Source: Alistipes sp. (GTDB taxonomy: Bacteria; Bacteroidota; Bacteroidia; Bacteroidales; Rikenellaceae). From it: DNA of 57,395 bases. Below are positions 34,478 to 43,179 of this stretch, in pieces; positions within the stretch are counted from its first letter, which is position 1, and every line of letters begins with the position of its first letter. The translations under genes were made by a program, and so were the position numbers. Below the pieces are notes generated by a model that ran no database searches, was not told where the DNA came from, and worked only from the letters and a program-made list of their open reading frames with translations. The stretch lies in NCBI GenBank assembly GCA_017501625.1, contig JAFVWO010000099.1:1-57395 (forward strand), written 5' to 3'.

Positions 34478-34989
34478 CCCTTGTCGAGGCTATTGTGCTT
34501 GATGTCGACGGCGTTATGACCGATGGCGGCATCATCCCCACGCCCGATGGTGACTTTATACGTCGCTACGATGCCAAGGATGGCTACGCCATCGCTGCGG
34601 CGATACGCGAGGGCATGAAGATATGCGTTATCTCGGGTGGCCGTGGCGATATGTTGCGCCACCGCCTTGAGATGTTGGGCGTTACGCGCATGTACCTAAA
34701 CTGCATGGATAAGACTGCCGCCCTCGGTGAGTTCCTTGCCGACAATGGCATCGATGCCGCGAATGTGATATATATGGGCGACGACATCCCCGACTTAGAA
34801 TGTATGCGCATGGTGGGCATACCGGTATGCCCCGCGGATGCCGCCTCGGAGGTTATCGAGGCCTCGCGCTATGTCTCGGAGTATAACGGTGGCCATGGTG
34901 CCGTGCGCGACATCGTCGAGCAGGTTATGCGTGCCCAACACAAGTGGGCAAAGAACCTTAAGGGTGTCCTCGGCATCCCTACCAAGTAG
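34453..34989 (+). CDS. kdsC: KdsC-type HAD phosphatase
   Basis: A 178-residue HAD-superfamily phosphatase of the small, cap-less C0 class. Catalytic motifs are DVDGVMTDGG (motif I, Asp17 and Asp19), SGGRGD (motif II), the Lys in NCMDKTAALG and GDDIPD (motif IV). The family removes phosphate from 3-deoxy-D-manno-octulosonate 8-phosphate in Kdo synthesis for lipopolysaccharide. YrbI-like homologues can have other sugar-phosphate substrates. It is the last gene of the xerD run, followed by a strong terminator. Confidence 0.88.
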   Translation: MGNFKEDVALVEAIVLDVDGVMTDGGIIPTPDGDFIRRYDAKDGYAIAAAIREGMKICVISGGRGDMLRHRLEMLGVTRMYLNCMDKTAALGEFLADNGIDAANVIYMGDDIPDLECMRMVGIPVCPADAASEVIEASRYVSEYNGGHGAVRDIVEQVMRAQHKWAKNLKGVLGIPTK

Positions 34990-34996
34990 CATAAGT

Positions 34997-35044
34997 AGAT
35001 AATATATGAGGGCATCCCTTTCGGAATGCCCTCATATATTATCT
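34997..35044. terminator. strong bidirectional terminator between kdsC and the recQ operon
   Basis: A 19-bp perfect inverted repeat (34997-35015 and 35026-35044) with a 10-nt loop has a GC core (GAGGGCAT/ATGCCCTC) and A/T-rich ends. It lies between convergent genes and can terminate both. Confidence 0.85.
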
Positions 35045-35055
35045 GCATATTTCGG

Positions 35056-35757
35056 TTACATCACCTCCTCGGCAACTTCAACCTCGGGTTCGGGCTCGGG
35101 CTCGGCAATGACAAGCTCCTCGCCGCGCTGTAGGCGGTAGGCAAGGCGTACTATCGTGTTGGCGTACTCCACAGTGGCAATATCCTTACGCTTAGCCTCA
35201 ATCTTCGCCTCAAGCTCACCAATCATATTAAGCATATCCTCGGGGTAGCCGGCATCGATAATATCTATCGCAAGCTGCTCATTCTCAGCAATAAGTGCTG
35301 CAAGCTCTGCATTTTTAGTCGCTATCGTGGCATCGTTACGCTCTATCGTGGCAATGACGTCGGCATCGCTACCGAGCTCCATGGTCCACGCCTCGTCCAA
35401 GTCGCGCAACTTATCGTTGAAGGTAGCCTGCTGCGTAGCGAGGTATGCCTCCTCGGCAGCATACGCCTCGCGGCGGTCGCCCGCAGCATCGAGGATGGGG
35501 TCTACCAACGAGCGGAAATATAGCGCCTTGGCGCCACCATAGCTCCGACGATATGCCTGCTCGTAGCGAGCACGCATCTTCTCCACAGCCTTAAGCTCGG
35601 CCTCGCTATGCGCCAACTCCGCATACTCGGCAATATGTTTGGCATCGCGCTCGGGAGTGGTAATATGCACACGCGACTCGCAGCGCGTACCCAACAATAG
35701 CAACACGACAAAGGCTACATAGCCACACGCAAGCACAAATTTTCTACTCTTCTTCAT
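35056..35757 (-). CDS. membrane-anchored coiled-coil protein of unknown function
   Basis: A 233-residue protein I do not recognise. Residues 8-23 are hydrophobic and may be a signal anchor; there is no good lipobox. Residues about 35-80 are helical and contain RYEQAYRRSYGG (64-75), which resembles AYEEAFRTQIGG in the neighbouring lipoprotein. Residues about 110-215 are rich in Ala, Glu, Leu and Lys with heptad-like spacing, a probable coiled coil. The tail is an EP/EV repeat (EPEPEPEVEVAEEV). It may be a periplasmic or membrane-tethered structural protein. It is the last gene of the recQ run, 11 bases after the lipoprotein. Confidence 0.75.
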   Translation of the reverse strand: MKKSRKFVLACGYVAFVVLLLLGTRCESRVHITTPERDAKHIAEYAELAHSEAELKAVEKMRARYEQAYRRSYGGAKALYFRSLVDPILDAAGDRREAYAAEEAYLATQQATFNDKLRDLDEAWTMELGSDADVIATIERNDATIATKNAELAALIAENEQLAIDIIDAGYPEDMLNMIGELEAKIEAKRKDIATVEYANTIVRLAYRLQRGEELVIAEPEPEPEVEVAEEVM

Positions 35758-35768
35758 AGCTTCACGGG

Positions 35769-36050
35769 TTAAATCTGATTAAGAACTGCGTTACTCTCCT
35801 CCAAAAAGATAAGGTACGACGTGCCACCTATCTGCGTGCGGAAGGCCTCCTCGTAGGCGCGAAGCTCCTCGGCAGCAGACTGATACTCCTCGTATGTAGC
35901 AGCACCAACAACCCTCTCGGCAAGCTCATAGCTCTTGTCGTAGGCTATATTCTCGTGATCCTGTTCGTTGATAACGACACCCTCACCGCCACGATTGCAG
36001 CACGCCACAGAGGTTATGGCCGCCACAATAATAATCATCACTCTTTTCAT
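35769..36050 (-). CDS. small lipoprotein paralogous to the next gene
   Basis: A 93-residue protein with a short signal and probable lipidated Cys17 or Cys18 (TSVACC). The mature part is mostly helical and acidic. Residues 65-93 (AYEEAFRTQIGG onward) resemble residues 64-90 of the downstream protein, including the position of the double Gly. So this gene and its neighbour appear to be diverged copies, one short and lipidated, the other extended by a coiled coil. No function is known. It lies 30 bases after rlmI and 11 bases before its paralogue. Confidence 0.7.
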   Translation of the reverse strand: MKRVMIIIVAAITSVACCNRGGEGVVINEQDHENIAYDKSYELAERVVGAATYEEYQSAAEELRAYEEAFRTQIGGTSYLIFLEESNAVLNQI

Positions 36051-36080
36051 CCGTAGTCTATATTTTTAGTTTATCATTCT

Positions 36081-37292
36081 CTACTCGACATATACGACCA
36101 AGCCCTTCAGATACTCGCCCTCGGGGTGGTAAATGTTTATCGGGTGGTCGGCAGGCTGCGTGAGCTGACCTATGATGCGCACCTTGCGGTGGGCTATCGC
36201 CGCAGCCGTAAATATCGTCGTGCGGAAGAGCTCACGGCTCACAGCCTGCGAGCACGAGAAGGTGAAGAGTATACCTCCCGGGCGTATCTTCTCCAGCGCA
36301 CGCGCGTTTATCTTCTTATACCCCTGCAACGCATTACCCAACACCTTGTGATGTTTCGCAAAGGCGGGCGGGTCGAGGATTATGAGGTCGTAGCTGTCGT
36401 CTATGTCGCGCAGATACTCCACGGCATTTGTCGCTATGGCCTTATGCGGAGCATCGGCACCAAAGTTAAGTTCCACGTTCTCCTCCGCGAGCTTCACGGC
36501 ACGCTCCGAGAGGTCGATAGATACAACCTCCTTAGCGCCACCACGCAACGCTGCAACCGAGAAGCCTCCCGTATAGCAGAAGGTGTTCAACACCTTACGG
36601 CCACGCGCATATTGGCGCACGAGGTCGCGGTTATCCCTCTGGTCGATGAAGAAGCCCGTCTTCTGCCCCTCCTCCCAGTTCACGTAGAACTGCATGTCGT
36701 TCTCGAGGACTATATTTTTGCTCACGGCAGCACGGCCCCACAGATAGCCGTCGATAGCACCGAGGTCAGCCTTATAGGGGAGTGTCTGCGAGCTCTTATC
36801 GTATATCGCCTCGATGTTGTCGCCATAGGCGCGACGTATAGCCTCGGCTATCATCTGTCGCTCGCGGTACATGCCGACAGAGTGACACTGAACAACAGCC
36901 ACACGACCATAAATATCGACAACAAGGCCGGGGAGCATGTCGCCCTCGCCATGTATCAGGCGATAGCATGTCGTAGCCACACTCTCCGTCATGCCTAAAG
37001 CATCGCGCACGCCCTTGGCCATAGCCACGCGGTCATCCCACCACGCCTGATCTATAGCCTCGCGCTCGAAGCTGAGTACACGCACAGCGATGGAGCCTAT
37101 CTGATAGTGTCCACGTGCGATAAACGCCCCCTGCTTTGTCACTACATCGACAACATCACCCTCGACGAGCTCTCTATCGCCCTCGTCAATGTGGTCTATC
37201 GCCCCTGAGAATATCCACGGGTGGCGGCGCTCCAACGACTCCTCCTTGCCGCGACGTAGATGTACTACGGCCAATCTCTCCTGTTTATTCAT
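36081..37292 (-). CDS. rlmI: 23S rRNA (cytosine-C5)-methyltransferase, RlmI-like
   Basis: A 403-residue SAM-dependent rRNA methyltransferase. An N-terminal PUA domain (about 5-85, HPWIFSGAID) precedes an EEHEE-like linker domain and the catalytic Rossmann fold. Motifs are LNTFCYTGGFSVAAL (motif I, about 220-235), SIDLSERAVKLAEEN, DPPAFAKH (motif IV) and FSCSQAVS, in which the Cys is the expected nucleophile. RlmI makes m5C1962 in 23S rRNA of E. coli. It starts 2 bases after the exonuclease stop. Confidence 0.9.
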   Translation of the reverse strand: MNKQERLAVVHLRRGKEESLERRHPWIFSGAIDHIDEGDRELVEGDVVDVVTKQGAFIARGHYQIGSIAVRVLSFEREAIDQAWWDDRVAMAKGVRDALGMTESVATTCYRLIHGEGDMLPGLVVDIYGRVAVVQCHSVGMYRERQMIAEAIRRAYGDNIEAIYDKSSQTLPYKADLGAIDGYLWGRAAVSKNIVLENDMQFYVNWEEGQKTGFFIDQRDNRDLVRQYARGRKVLNTFCYTGGFSVAALRGGAKEVVSIDLSERAVKLAEENVELNFGADAPHKAIATNAVEYLRDIDDSYDLIILDPPAFAKHHKVLGNALQGYKKINARALEKIRPGGILFTFSCSQAVSRELFRTTIFTAAAIAHRKVRIIGQLTQPADHPINIYHPEGEYLKGLVVYVE

Positions 37293-37294
37293 AT

Positions 37295-38008
37295 CTATGC
37301 TTCTTTCTCTCTACTCTTCATTTGACCTCCACGGTGACGATGTGGCGGGCGACGATGCTTCGTGCGACCTGCACCCTCAGCTTCCGCAGCCCCCGTGCTC
37401 GATATTATCGTCAGCTCGCCCGCAGGCTGCGCCACGCGGTGCATAGCCTCGAGTATCTGCGGGCATACCCACGCATCCGTGGCAGCATACTCCCGCTGTT
37501 GCAGGGTGAGCGTCCCCGCCTCCCAGTTGCTTAGTCGCTGCGCCTTGGATATACGCATGCCGAGGACTATGGCCGAGAGCTTACGCAGGCTCTTCTCCTC
37601 GATGCCCCAGCGCACAGCCTCCTTCTGGAGGTCTACAAAGCCGTCGGCCTTGAAGTCGCGCAGAGCATGCAACGAGCGAATATCGCCCGCGACATCCGCA
37701 CCCACCTTGAGGATACGTCGTGAGCCGAGAATCTTGAGGATACGGTTATCCAAACGTATGCGGTTCAGGCGAAAGAGGTAGCACACCTCGGGCGTGGAGA
37801 GCTGCAACAGTGCAACCTTATACGACACGCCGGCACGGAACGACGGGCGTGTCTCGGTATCAAAGCCTATGACATCGTAACGCGCAAGGTCGGCACACGC
37901 CGCCTCGACAAGCTCCTCCCTGTCAACAACGACGATACGCCCCGCAAAGAGGGCTGCCGGCAATGCCGCAACGCTATCGCTATCTATGGTGCTTTGAAAT
38001 ACCATCAA
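37295..38008 (-). CDS. 3'-5' exonuclease, RNase D/DnaQ-like
   Basis: A 237-residue nuclease. The DEDD pattern is visible: IGFDTETRP (about 48-56, first Asp and Glu), the second Asp in KVGADVAGDI (about 110), and the AATDAWVC motif near 175 for the last Asp. The rest matches the RNase D-type 3'-5' exonuclease domain without HRDC domains. The final 40 residues are Arg/His/Gly-rich (HRRPPHRHRGGQ), a basic tail that may bind nucleic acid. It lies 25 bases after recQ and 2 before rlmI, within one operon. Confidence 0.85.
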   Translation of the reverse strand: MMVFQSTIDSDSVAALPAALFAGRIVVVDREELVEAACADLARYDVIGFDTETRPSFRAGVSYKVALLQLSTPEVCYLFRLNRIRLDNRILKILGSRRILKVGADVAGDIRSLHALRDFKADGFVDLQKEAVRWGIEEKSLRKLSAIVLGMRISKAQRLSNWEAGTLTLQQREYAATDAWVCPQILEAMHRVAQPAGELTIISSTGAAEAEGAGRTKHRRPPHRHRGGQMKSREKEA

Positions 38009-38033
38009 CCTTCAGCCTTTATATCTCACAAAG

Positions 38034-39935
38034 TTAGCGATTAATTTTTAGTTTACCGCTCAGGTCGAGCGAAATTTTTCCCTCAGCGACCATTTTATCT
38101 ACCCTTTCAACCACCGAGCTATCCTTACCGCCCACCTTTGCAACGAGCTCCTTAATACCTAACGCCCTATCCTCCAGAGCGTTCACTATAGCCTCGTCGA
38201 TAGTGGCCGTTGCATCCTTACGTGTGCGCCGTGCCAAGCACACATCGCACACTCCGCATGATTGTGACTCCGCATCACCGAAATAACGCTCGATGATGCT
38301 ACTACGGCACTCATCCACGTTTTGCGCATATTGCAGCATGCTCTTTGTCCGTTCAAGAGCTATGTCGTAGCGACGGCTGTAGCTGTCGGGCGAGATATAT
38401 ACATCGGCCGTAGGCAGACGCTCGCTATCGAAGAAGAGCATCGGTGAACGCGAGGCCGGAATATAGCGTATCACCCTCATGCGCCACAACATACCGAGGA
38501 GCTCGTGTACACGCTCGGACGTGAGGTGCGCAACGGATGCCAACAACAGCTCGTCGATATATCTAAAGTTGGTGAAGACACCATTGTAGGTGCGTAGTAT
38601 CGCCCTAAGCAGTGCATCCATGTCGTTACCTCCGGCATTGAGCTTATAGAGCGAGTCGCGACTGCACATAAACATCAGTCGCGCGGGGTTATCCTGCTCG
38701 TCGAGGAGCGTGACAAGACCATTTAGCTCCAATATTTTGAGGGCACTCGTCACACGACCATAGGATAGGTGCATGACGTGGCAAAAGTCGAAGATATTGA
38801 AGAGGAACGAGGCACCCTCACCATCGCCAATGGCCACCTGAAGGTAGCTGCACACCAACTCGTATATACGCTTGACATCCTCGATGGGCGGGAACTCGGC
38901 CTTGAAGAAGAAGGTTAGCTTCTCCAAGTCGTCCCTCGTATACAACATCACGGCATAGCTACGACGGCCATCGCGCCCGGCACGCCCCGCCTCCTGATAG
39001 TAGGCCTCAAGCGAGTCGCACGGCGCATAGTGTATGACAAATCGCACATCGGCCTTATCTATACCCATGCCAAAGGCATTCGTGGCAACCATCACACGCA
39101 CAGCACCTGCCAACCACTCATCTTGGCGCATAGAGCGCTCCATCGTGGGCAATCCGGCATGGTAGTACTGCACGCTTATGCCGTCACTCTTAAGCTTCTC
39201 GGCAAGCTGCTCACACGCCTCGCGAGTGCGCATATATACTATTCCCGAGCCCTCTACATTGCGTAGGATGCGCAGGATATGTTCATACTTATCCTCCACC
39301 TCGCGCACGACATACGATAGGTTTGGTCGCGCGAAGCTCGTGCGTATGACATGCTCACCGCGAAAGCCGAGGTGAAACATTATATCTCCGGCTACGCGCT
39401 CCGTTGCCGAGGCTGTGAGCGCTAATACCGTGGCATCGGGGGCATACTCACGCAGTTCGGCAATACGCAGATACGAGGGGCGGAAGTCGTAACCCCACTG
39501 CGATATGCAGTGTGCCTCGTCTACGGCGATGATGCTTATCTTCATACGTCGTAGGCGCACACGAAAGGCATCTGTCGCTAAGCGCTCGGGAGCTATATAT
39601 AGGAGCTTAACATCGCCATAGGTGCAGTTATCGAGGGCTATCTCCACACGTCGCGAGTCCATTCCCGAGTGTACGGCTACGGCCGATATGCCACGGCGCG
39701 TGAGCTGATCCACCTGATCCTTCATAAGGGCGATGAGGGGTGTCACAACGATGGTAAGACCCTCGGACATGAGCGCCGGAATCTGATATGTCAGCGACTT
39801 ACCACCACCCGTGGGCATAAGCGCGAGGGTATCACGCCCCGCAAGCACCGCCTCGATAATCTCGCGCTGCTTGGGACGAAACTCGTCATAGCCCCACCAC
39901 TGCTTAAGCACAGCCTCGGGAGTCTGTCGCTCCAT
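38034..39935 (-). CDS. recQ: ATP-dependent DNA helicase RecQ
   Basis: A 633-residue superfamily 2 helicase that unwinds DNA 3' to 5' in recombination and fork repair. Walker A is TGGGKSLTYQ near residue 40, and the DEAH box lies in AVDEAHCISQWGYDFR. Motif VI contains QEAGRAGRDG. A RecQ-Ct zinc site has four Cys (CGVCDVC and flanking). The end is shorter than E. coli RecQ; a full HRDC domain is doubtful. A GTG codon at 39956 lies at the expected transcription start, so I use the ATG at 39935. It leads recQ-exonuclease-rlmI-lipoprotein-coiled-coil gene, with a promoter at 39961-39990. Confidence 0.94.
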   Translation of the reverse strand: MERQTPEAVLKQWWGYDEFRPKQREIIEAVLAGRDTLALMPTGGGKSLTYQIPALMSEGLTIVVTPLIALMKDQVDQLTRRGISAVAVHSGMDSRRVEIALDNCTYGDVKLLYIAPERLATDAFRVRLRRMKISIIAVDEAHCISQWGYDFRPSYLRIAELREYAPDATVLALTASATERVAGDIMFHLGFRGEHVIRTSFARPNLSYVVREVEDKYEHILRILRNVEGSGIVYMRTREACEQLAEKLKSDGISVQYYHAGLPTMERSMRQDEWLAGAVRVMVATNAFGMGIDKADVRFVIHYAPCDSLEAYYQEAGRAGRDGRRSYAVMLYTRDDLEKLTFFFKAEFPPIEDVKRIYELVCSYLQVAIGDGEGASFLFNIFDFCHVMHLSYGRVTSALKILELNGLVTLLDEQDNPARLMFMCSRDSLYKLNAGGNDMDALLRAILRTYNGVFTNFRYIDELLLASVAHLTSERVHELLGMLWRMRVIRYIPASRSPMLFFDSERLPTADVYISPDSYSRRYDIALERTKSMLQYAQNVDECRSSIIERYFGDAESQSCGVCDVCLARRTRKDATATIDEAIVNALEDRALGIKELVAKVGGKDSSVVERVDKMVAEGKISLDLSGKLKINR

Positions 39936-39960
39936 ATTTCCGCTCGTCGTAATCACATCA

Positions 39961-39990
39961 CAAAGATAACCCTTTTTGTTGTAACGACAA
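39961..39990 (-). promoter_or_regulatory. promoter of the recQ operon
   Basis: On the minus strand, TTG (39990-39988), 19 bp, then TATCTTTG (39968-39961). It is a near-ideal Bacteroidota promoter and gives a leader of about 20 nt before the ATG at 39935. Confidence 0.75.
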
Positions 39991-40213
39991 TGCCATGGGC
40001 CTTTTTATGGGATTTAGTGGGAGGGGGCTTATAGGTTCTTATAGGTTTTTGTGGGTTCTTGTGGGTTCTTGTAGGTTCTTGTGGGTTATTATAGGGTTAT
40101 ATAATAGCTATGATACTTGGCGAGGGACTAATTTAGCATCAGAGCGGTGCAGTAGTGGCGCTGACAAGAGAGAAAAAATTTAGTGTCAGAAGGCAGTAGA
40201 TACAACGCTCGGC
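39991..40213. other. intergenic region upstream of recQ
   Basis: This is part of a 367-base gap between the recQ start and the gcvP end. It contains a 10-bp tandem repeat (40031-40092), a weak stem CTGACA/TGTCAG (about 40159-40187), and nothing that looks coding. The gcvP terminator closes it. Confidence 0.5.
40031..40092. repeat. 10-bp tandem repeat, about six copies
   Basis: Units of 10 bases with consensus GTGGGTTCTT run from 40031 to about 40092 (ATAGGTTCTT, ATAGGTTTTT, two perfect GTGGGTTCTT, GTAGGTTCTT, GTGGGTTATT). It lies 40 bases upstream of the recQ -33 box. It is a likely variable-number repeat. Confidence 0.85.
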
Positions 40214-40267
40214 AAAAATGCCGTCGATGGATAGTACTCGACGTACATTCCATTGACGGCACTTTTT
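40214..40267. terminator. terminator of gcvP
   Basis: TGCCGTCGATGG (40219-40230) pairs with CCATTGACGGCA (40250-40261), with one mismatch and a 19-nt loop. It is flanked by five A (40214-40218) and by CTTTTTG, so on the minus strand a T run follows the stem 36 bases past the gcvP stop. It can work in both directions. Confidence 0.8.
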
Positions 40268-40302
40268 GTTAGCGGCAGTAGATGCTGCCTTATCACACTA
40301 AA

Positions 40303-43137
40303 TTACTCCATGCAACGACATATAAGGTTACGATCACCATAACCATTGTCAATCTTCGTAACGTAGGGGAAGAACTTACCCTCGGCAATCCACTCCAAGG
40401 GGAAGGCTGCCTCCTCGCGGCTGTAGGGGTGGTTCCACTCGCCTGCAAGCTCGCGTGCGGTATGCGGAGCGTTGACAACGACATTGTCGGCATTGCCACT
40501 TGCTGCGGCAGCCTCGCACTCACGCTTAATCTTCACCAGAGCCTCGATGAAACGATCCATCTCGGCCTTAGACTCCGACTCCGTAGGCTCGACCATCAAA
40601 GTCTCGTGTACGGGGAATGAGAGCGTAGGTGCGTGGTAGCCATAGTCCATAAGACGGTGAGCAATATCGCCACAGTCGATGTTGTAGTCGTGCTTGAAGC
40701 GTGTGAGGTCGAGAATCATCTCGTGACCTACACGTCCCGTCTCGCCAGAGTAGTATGTGCGGTACTCATCCTTCAATGCCGACGACATATAGTTGGCATT
40801 GACGATAGCCATCTCGGTAGAGCGGCGCAAGCCCTCGTAGCCGAGCATGCGGATGTAGCCGTAGGTGATGGGGAGCAACATTGCCGAGCCCCATGGCGAT
40901 GACGACACAGCGGTGATACCCTCCTCGCCGCCTGTCTCTGACAATGAGTGCGTAGGCAAGAACTTAACAAGGTGCTCGGCAACGCATACGGGGCCTACAC
41001 CGGGGCCACCACCGCCATGAGGCATGGCGAAGGTCTTGTGGAGGTTGAGGTGGCATACATCGGCACCGATATATCCGGGATTGGTAAGACCCACCTGAGC
41101 ATTCATATTAGCACCATCCATGTATACCTGACCACCGGCATCATGCACAGCATCTACGATGTCGCGGATGCGGCTCTCGAAGACACCATGTGTCGAGGGG
41201 TATGTCACCATCAAGCCGCAGAGCTCCGAAGCGTGCTCCTCGGCCTTCTTCTTCAAGTCCTCAACGTCGATATTACCATTCTCGTCGCACGCCACGATGA
41301 CAATCTTCATACCCGCCATAGCTGCCGACGCAGGGTTGGTGCCGTGTGCCGACGAGGGGATGAGGATGATGTTACGATAGCCCTGACCACGGCTCTGGTG
41401 GTAGGCGCGAATCATCATAAGGCCTGTGTACTCACCCGCAGCACCCGAGTTAGGCTGGAGCGTACAGCCCGCAAAGCCCGTGATTGTTGCGAGGTAGCCC
41501 TCGAGGTTGGCGATAAGCTCGCGGTAGCCCTCCGTTTGGTCCGCAGGAGCAAAGGGGTGTACGTTCTGGAAGCCGGCCAACGACAACGGCTGCATGAGCT
41601 GTGCAGCATTAAGCTTCATGGTACATGAGCCGAGCGATATCATTGAGTTCATCAACGAGATGTCGCGCAACTCGAGGCGTTTGATATAACGCATCATCTC
41701 GGTCTCGGTGCGGTAGGCGTTAAATACATGCTCGGTGAAGAAGTCGCTCTCGCGCTTAACCTCAGCAGCAATCTGTGCTGTCTCAACACGCTTAACGGCC
41801 TTAGCCTTCTTGCCACGTGCCTCAGCGAATATCTCGACGACGGTTTGAAGCTCCACATCGGTAGTAACCTCGTCAAACGACATGCGCACGCAGTCGTCCG
41901 CAGGGTAGAACATGTTGATGCCACGCGCAAGAGCCGCATCCTGAATAACCGAAGCCTCAGCCTCGACCTCCAACGTGTCGAACAGATTCTTGGTGCGCAC
42001 CACGTAGCCCAAAGCCTCGAGAGCCTCCTTGACCGTAACGGCCGCAGTGTGGGCATTGAGCGCCGCGCGCTGCAAGCCCTCCTTACCATTATATATACAG
42101 TAGAAGCCTACCATCGAAGCCATCAGCGCCTGTGCCGTACAGATGTTCGACGTAGCCTTCTCGCGCTTGATATGCTGCTCACGCATCTGGAGCGACATAC
42201 GCAGAGCCTTATTGCCGAGGCGGTCTACCGATACGCCGATGATACGACCGGGCATCTGACGCTTGTAGCTGTCGCGCGTAGCCATATAACCTGCGCTGGG
42301 GCCACCAAAGCCCATGGGGCAGCCAAGGCGCTGCGACGTACCCACAGCAATATCGGCACCCCACTCCGCGGGAGCCTTCAGGAGTGCCAACGAGAGGAGG
42401 TCCGCAGCGGCCGTAACGAGAGCACCCGCCTCGTGAGCCTTCGCGGCGAAGGCGGCATAGTCGCGCACCTCACCATTAGCTGCGGGGAACTGCACGATGG
42501 CACCAAACTCCTTGCCCGTAAACTCGTATGAAGAGAAGTCGTCACGTATAATCTCTATGCCGAAGGGCTCCGAGCGTGTGAGGAGCACATCGAGGGTCTG
42601 CGGGAAGATATTCTCGTCGACGAAGAGCTGGTTGCGACCCTGCTTCACGGCCTCGCGCGAGCGCAAGGCGTACATCATGAGCATAGCCTCGGCCGTAGCC
42701 GTAGCCTCGTCCAAGAGCGAGCAGTTAGCCACCTCCATGCCTGTGAGCGAGAGGATGGCTGTCTGGAAGTTGAGCAACGCCTCCAAACGACCCTGCGAAA
42801 TCTCTGCCTGATAGGGCGTATACGACGTATACCATGCTGGGTTCTCGAATACGTTACGCGACACCACAGCGGGAACAGCATTGGGATAGTAACCCATACC
42901 GATGAACGAGCGCAACGTGCGGTTCTTAGATGCAAGTTCCGCGATATGTGCTGCATACTCATACTCGCTCATAGCCTCGGGGAGGTCGAGAGCCTTCTTA
43001 AGGCGGATATTCTGGGGGATAACCTGCTGAAGAAGCTCCTCAACCGAAGCTACGCCAATCGTTGCAAGCATCTGGTGCAAATCATCCTTAGAGTTTAGAC
43101 CTGTGTGACGGTCTACAAAGCTGTCAAAGGTTTTCAT
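40303..43137 (-). CDS. gcvP: glycine dehydrogenase (decarboxylating), P-protein
   Basis: A 944-residue homodimer-type P-protein of the glycine cleavage system. It decarboxylates glycine with pyridoxal phosphate and passes the aminomethyl group to the lipoyl H-protein. The N-terminal half opens with FVDRHTG. The PLP site is HLNLHKTFAMPHGGGGPG, with Lys701, preceded by the Gly-rich HGTNPASA region. Both halves are fused in one chain as in E. coli, not split into GcvPA/GcvPB. gcvT and gcvH are not in this window. It lies 42 bases after the nucleoside-kinase-like gene on the same strand. Confidence 0.97.
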   Translation of the reverse strand: MKTFDSFVDRHTGLNSKDDLHQMLATIGVASVEELLQQVIPQNIRLKKALDLPEAMSEYEYAAHIAELASKNRTLRSFIGMGYYPNAVPAVVSRNVFENPAWYTSYTPYQAEISQGRLEALLNFQTAILSLTGMEVANCSLLDEATATAEAMLMMYALRSREAVKQGRNQLFVDENIFPQTLDVLLTRSEPFGIEIIRDDFSSYEFTGKEFGAIVQFPAANGEVRDYAAFAAKAHEAGALVTAAADLLSLALLKAPAEWGADIAVGTSQRLGCPMGFGGPSAGYMATRDSYKRQMPGRIIGVSVDRLGNKALRMSLQMREQHIKREKATSNICTAQALMASMVGFYCIYNGKEGLQRAALNAHTAAVTVKEALEALGYVVRTKNLFDTLEVEAEASVIQDAALARGINMFYPADDCVRMSFDEVTTDVELQTVVEIFAEARGKKAKAVKRVETAQIAAEVKRESDFFTEHVFNAYRTETEMMRYIKRLELRDISLMNSMISLGSCTMKLNAAQLMQPLSLAGFQNVHPFAPADQTEGYRELIANLEGYLATITGFAGCTLQPNSGAAGEYTGLMMIRAYHQSRGQGYRNIILIPSSAHGTNPASAAMAGMKIVIVACDENGNIDVEDLKKKAEEHASELCGLMVTYPSTHGVFESRIRDIVDAVHDAGGQVYMDGANMNAQVGLTNPGYIGADVCHLNLHKTFAMPHGGGGPGVGPVCVAEHLVKFLPTHSLSETGGEEGITAVSSSPWGSAMLLPITYGYIRMLGYEGLRRSTEMAIVNANYMSSALKDEYRTYYSGETGRVGHEMILDLTRFKHDYNIDCGDIAHRLMDYGYHAPTLSFPVHETLMVEPTESESKAEMDRFIEALVKIKRECEAAAASGNADNVVVNAPHTARELAGEWNHPYSREEAAFPLEWIAEGKFFPYVTKIDNGYGDRNLICRCME

Positions 43138-43179
43138 TAGTCTTTTGTTTATTAGTTGTTTTGGTTTTATGTTATCTTA

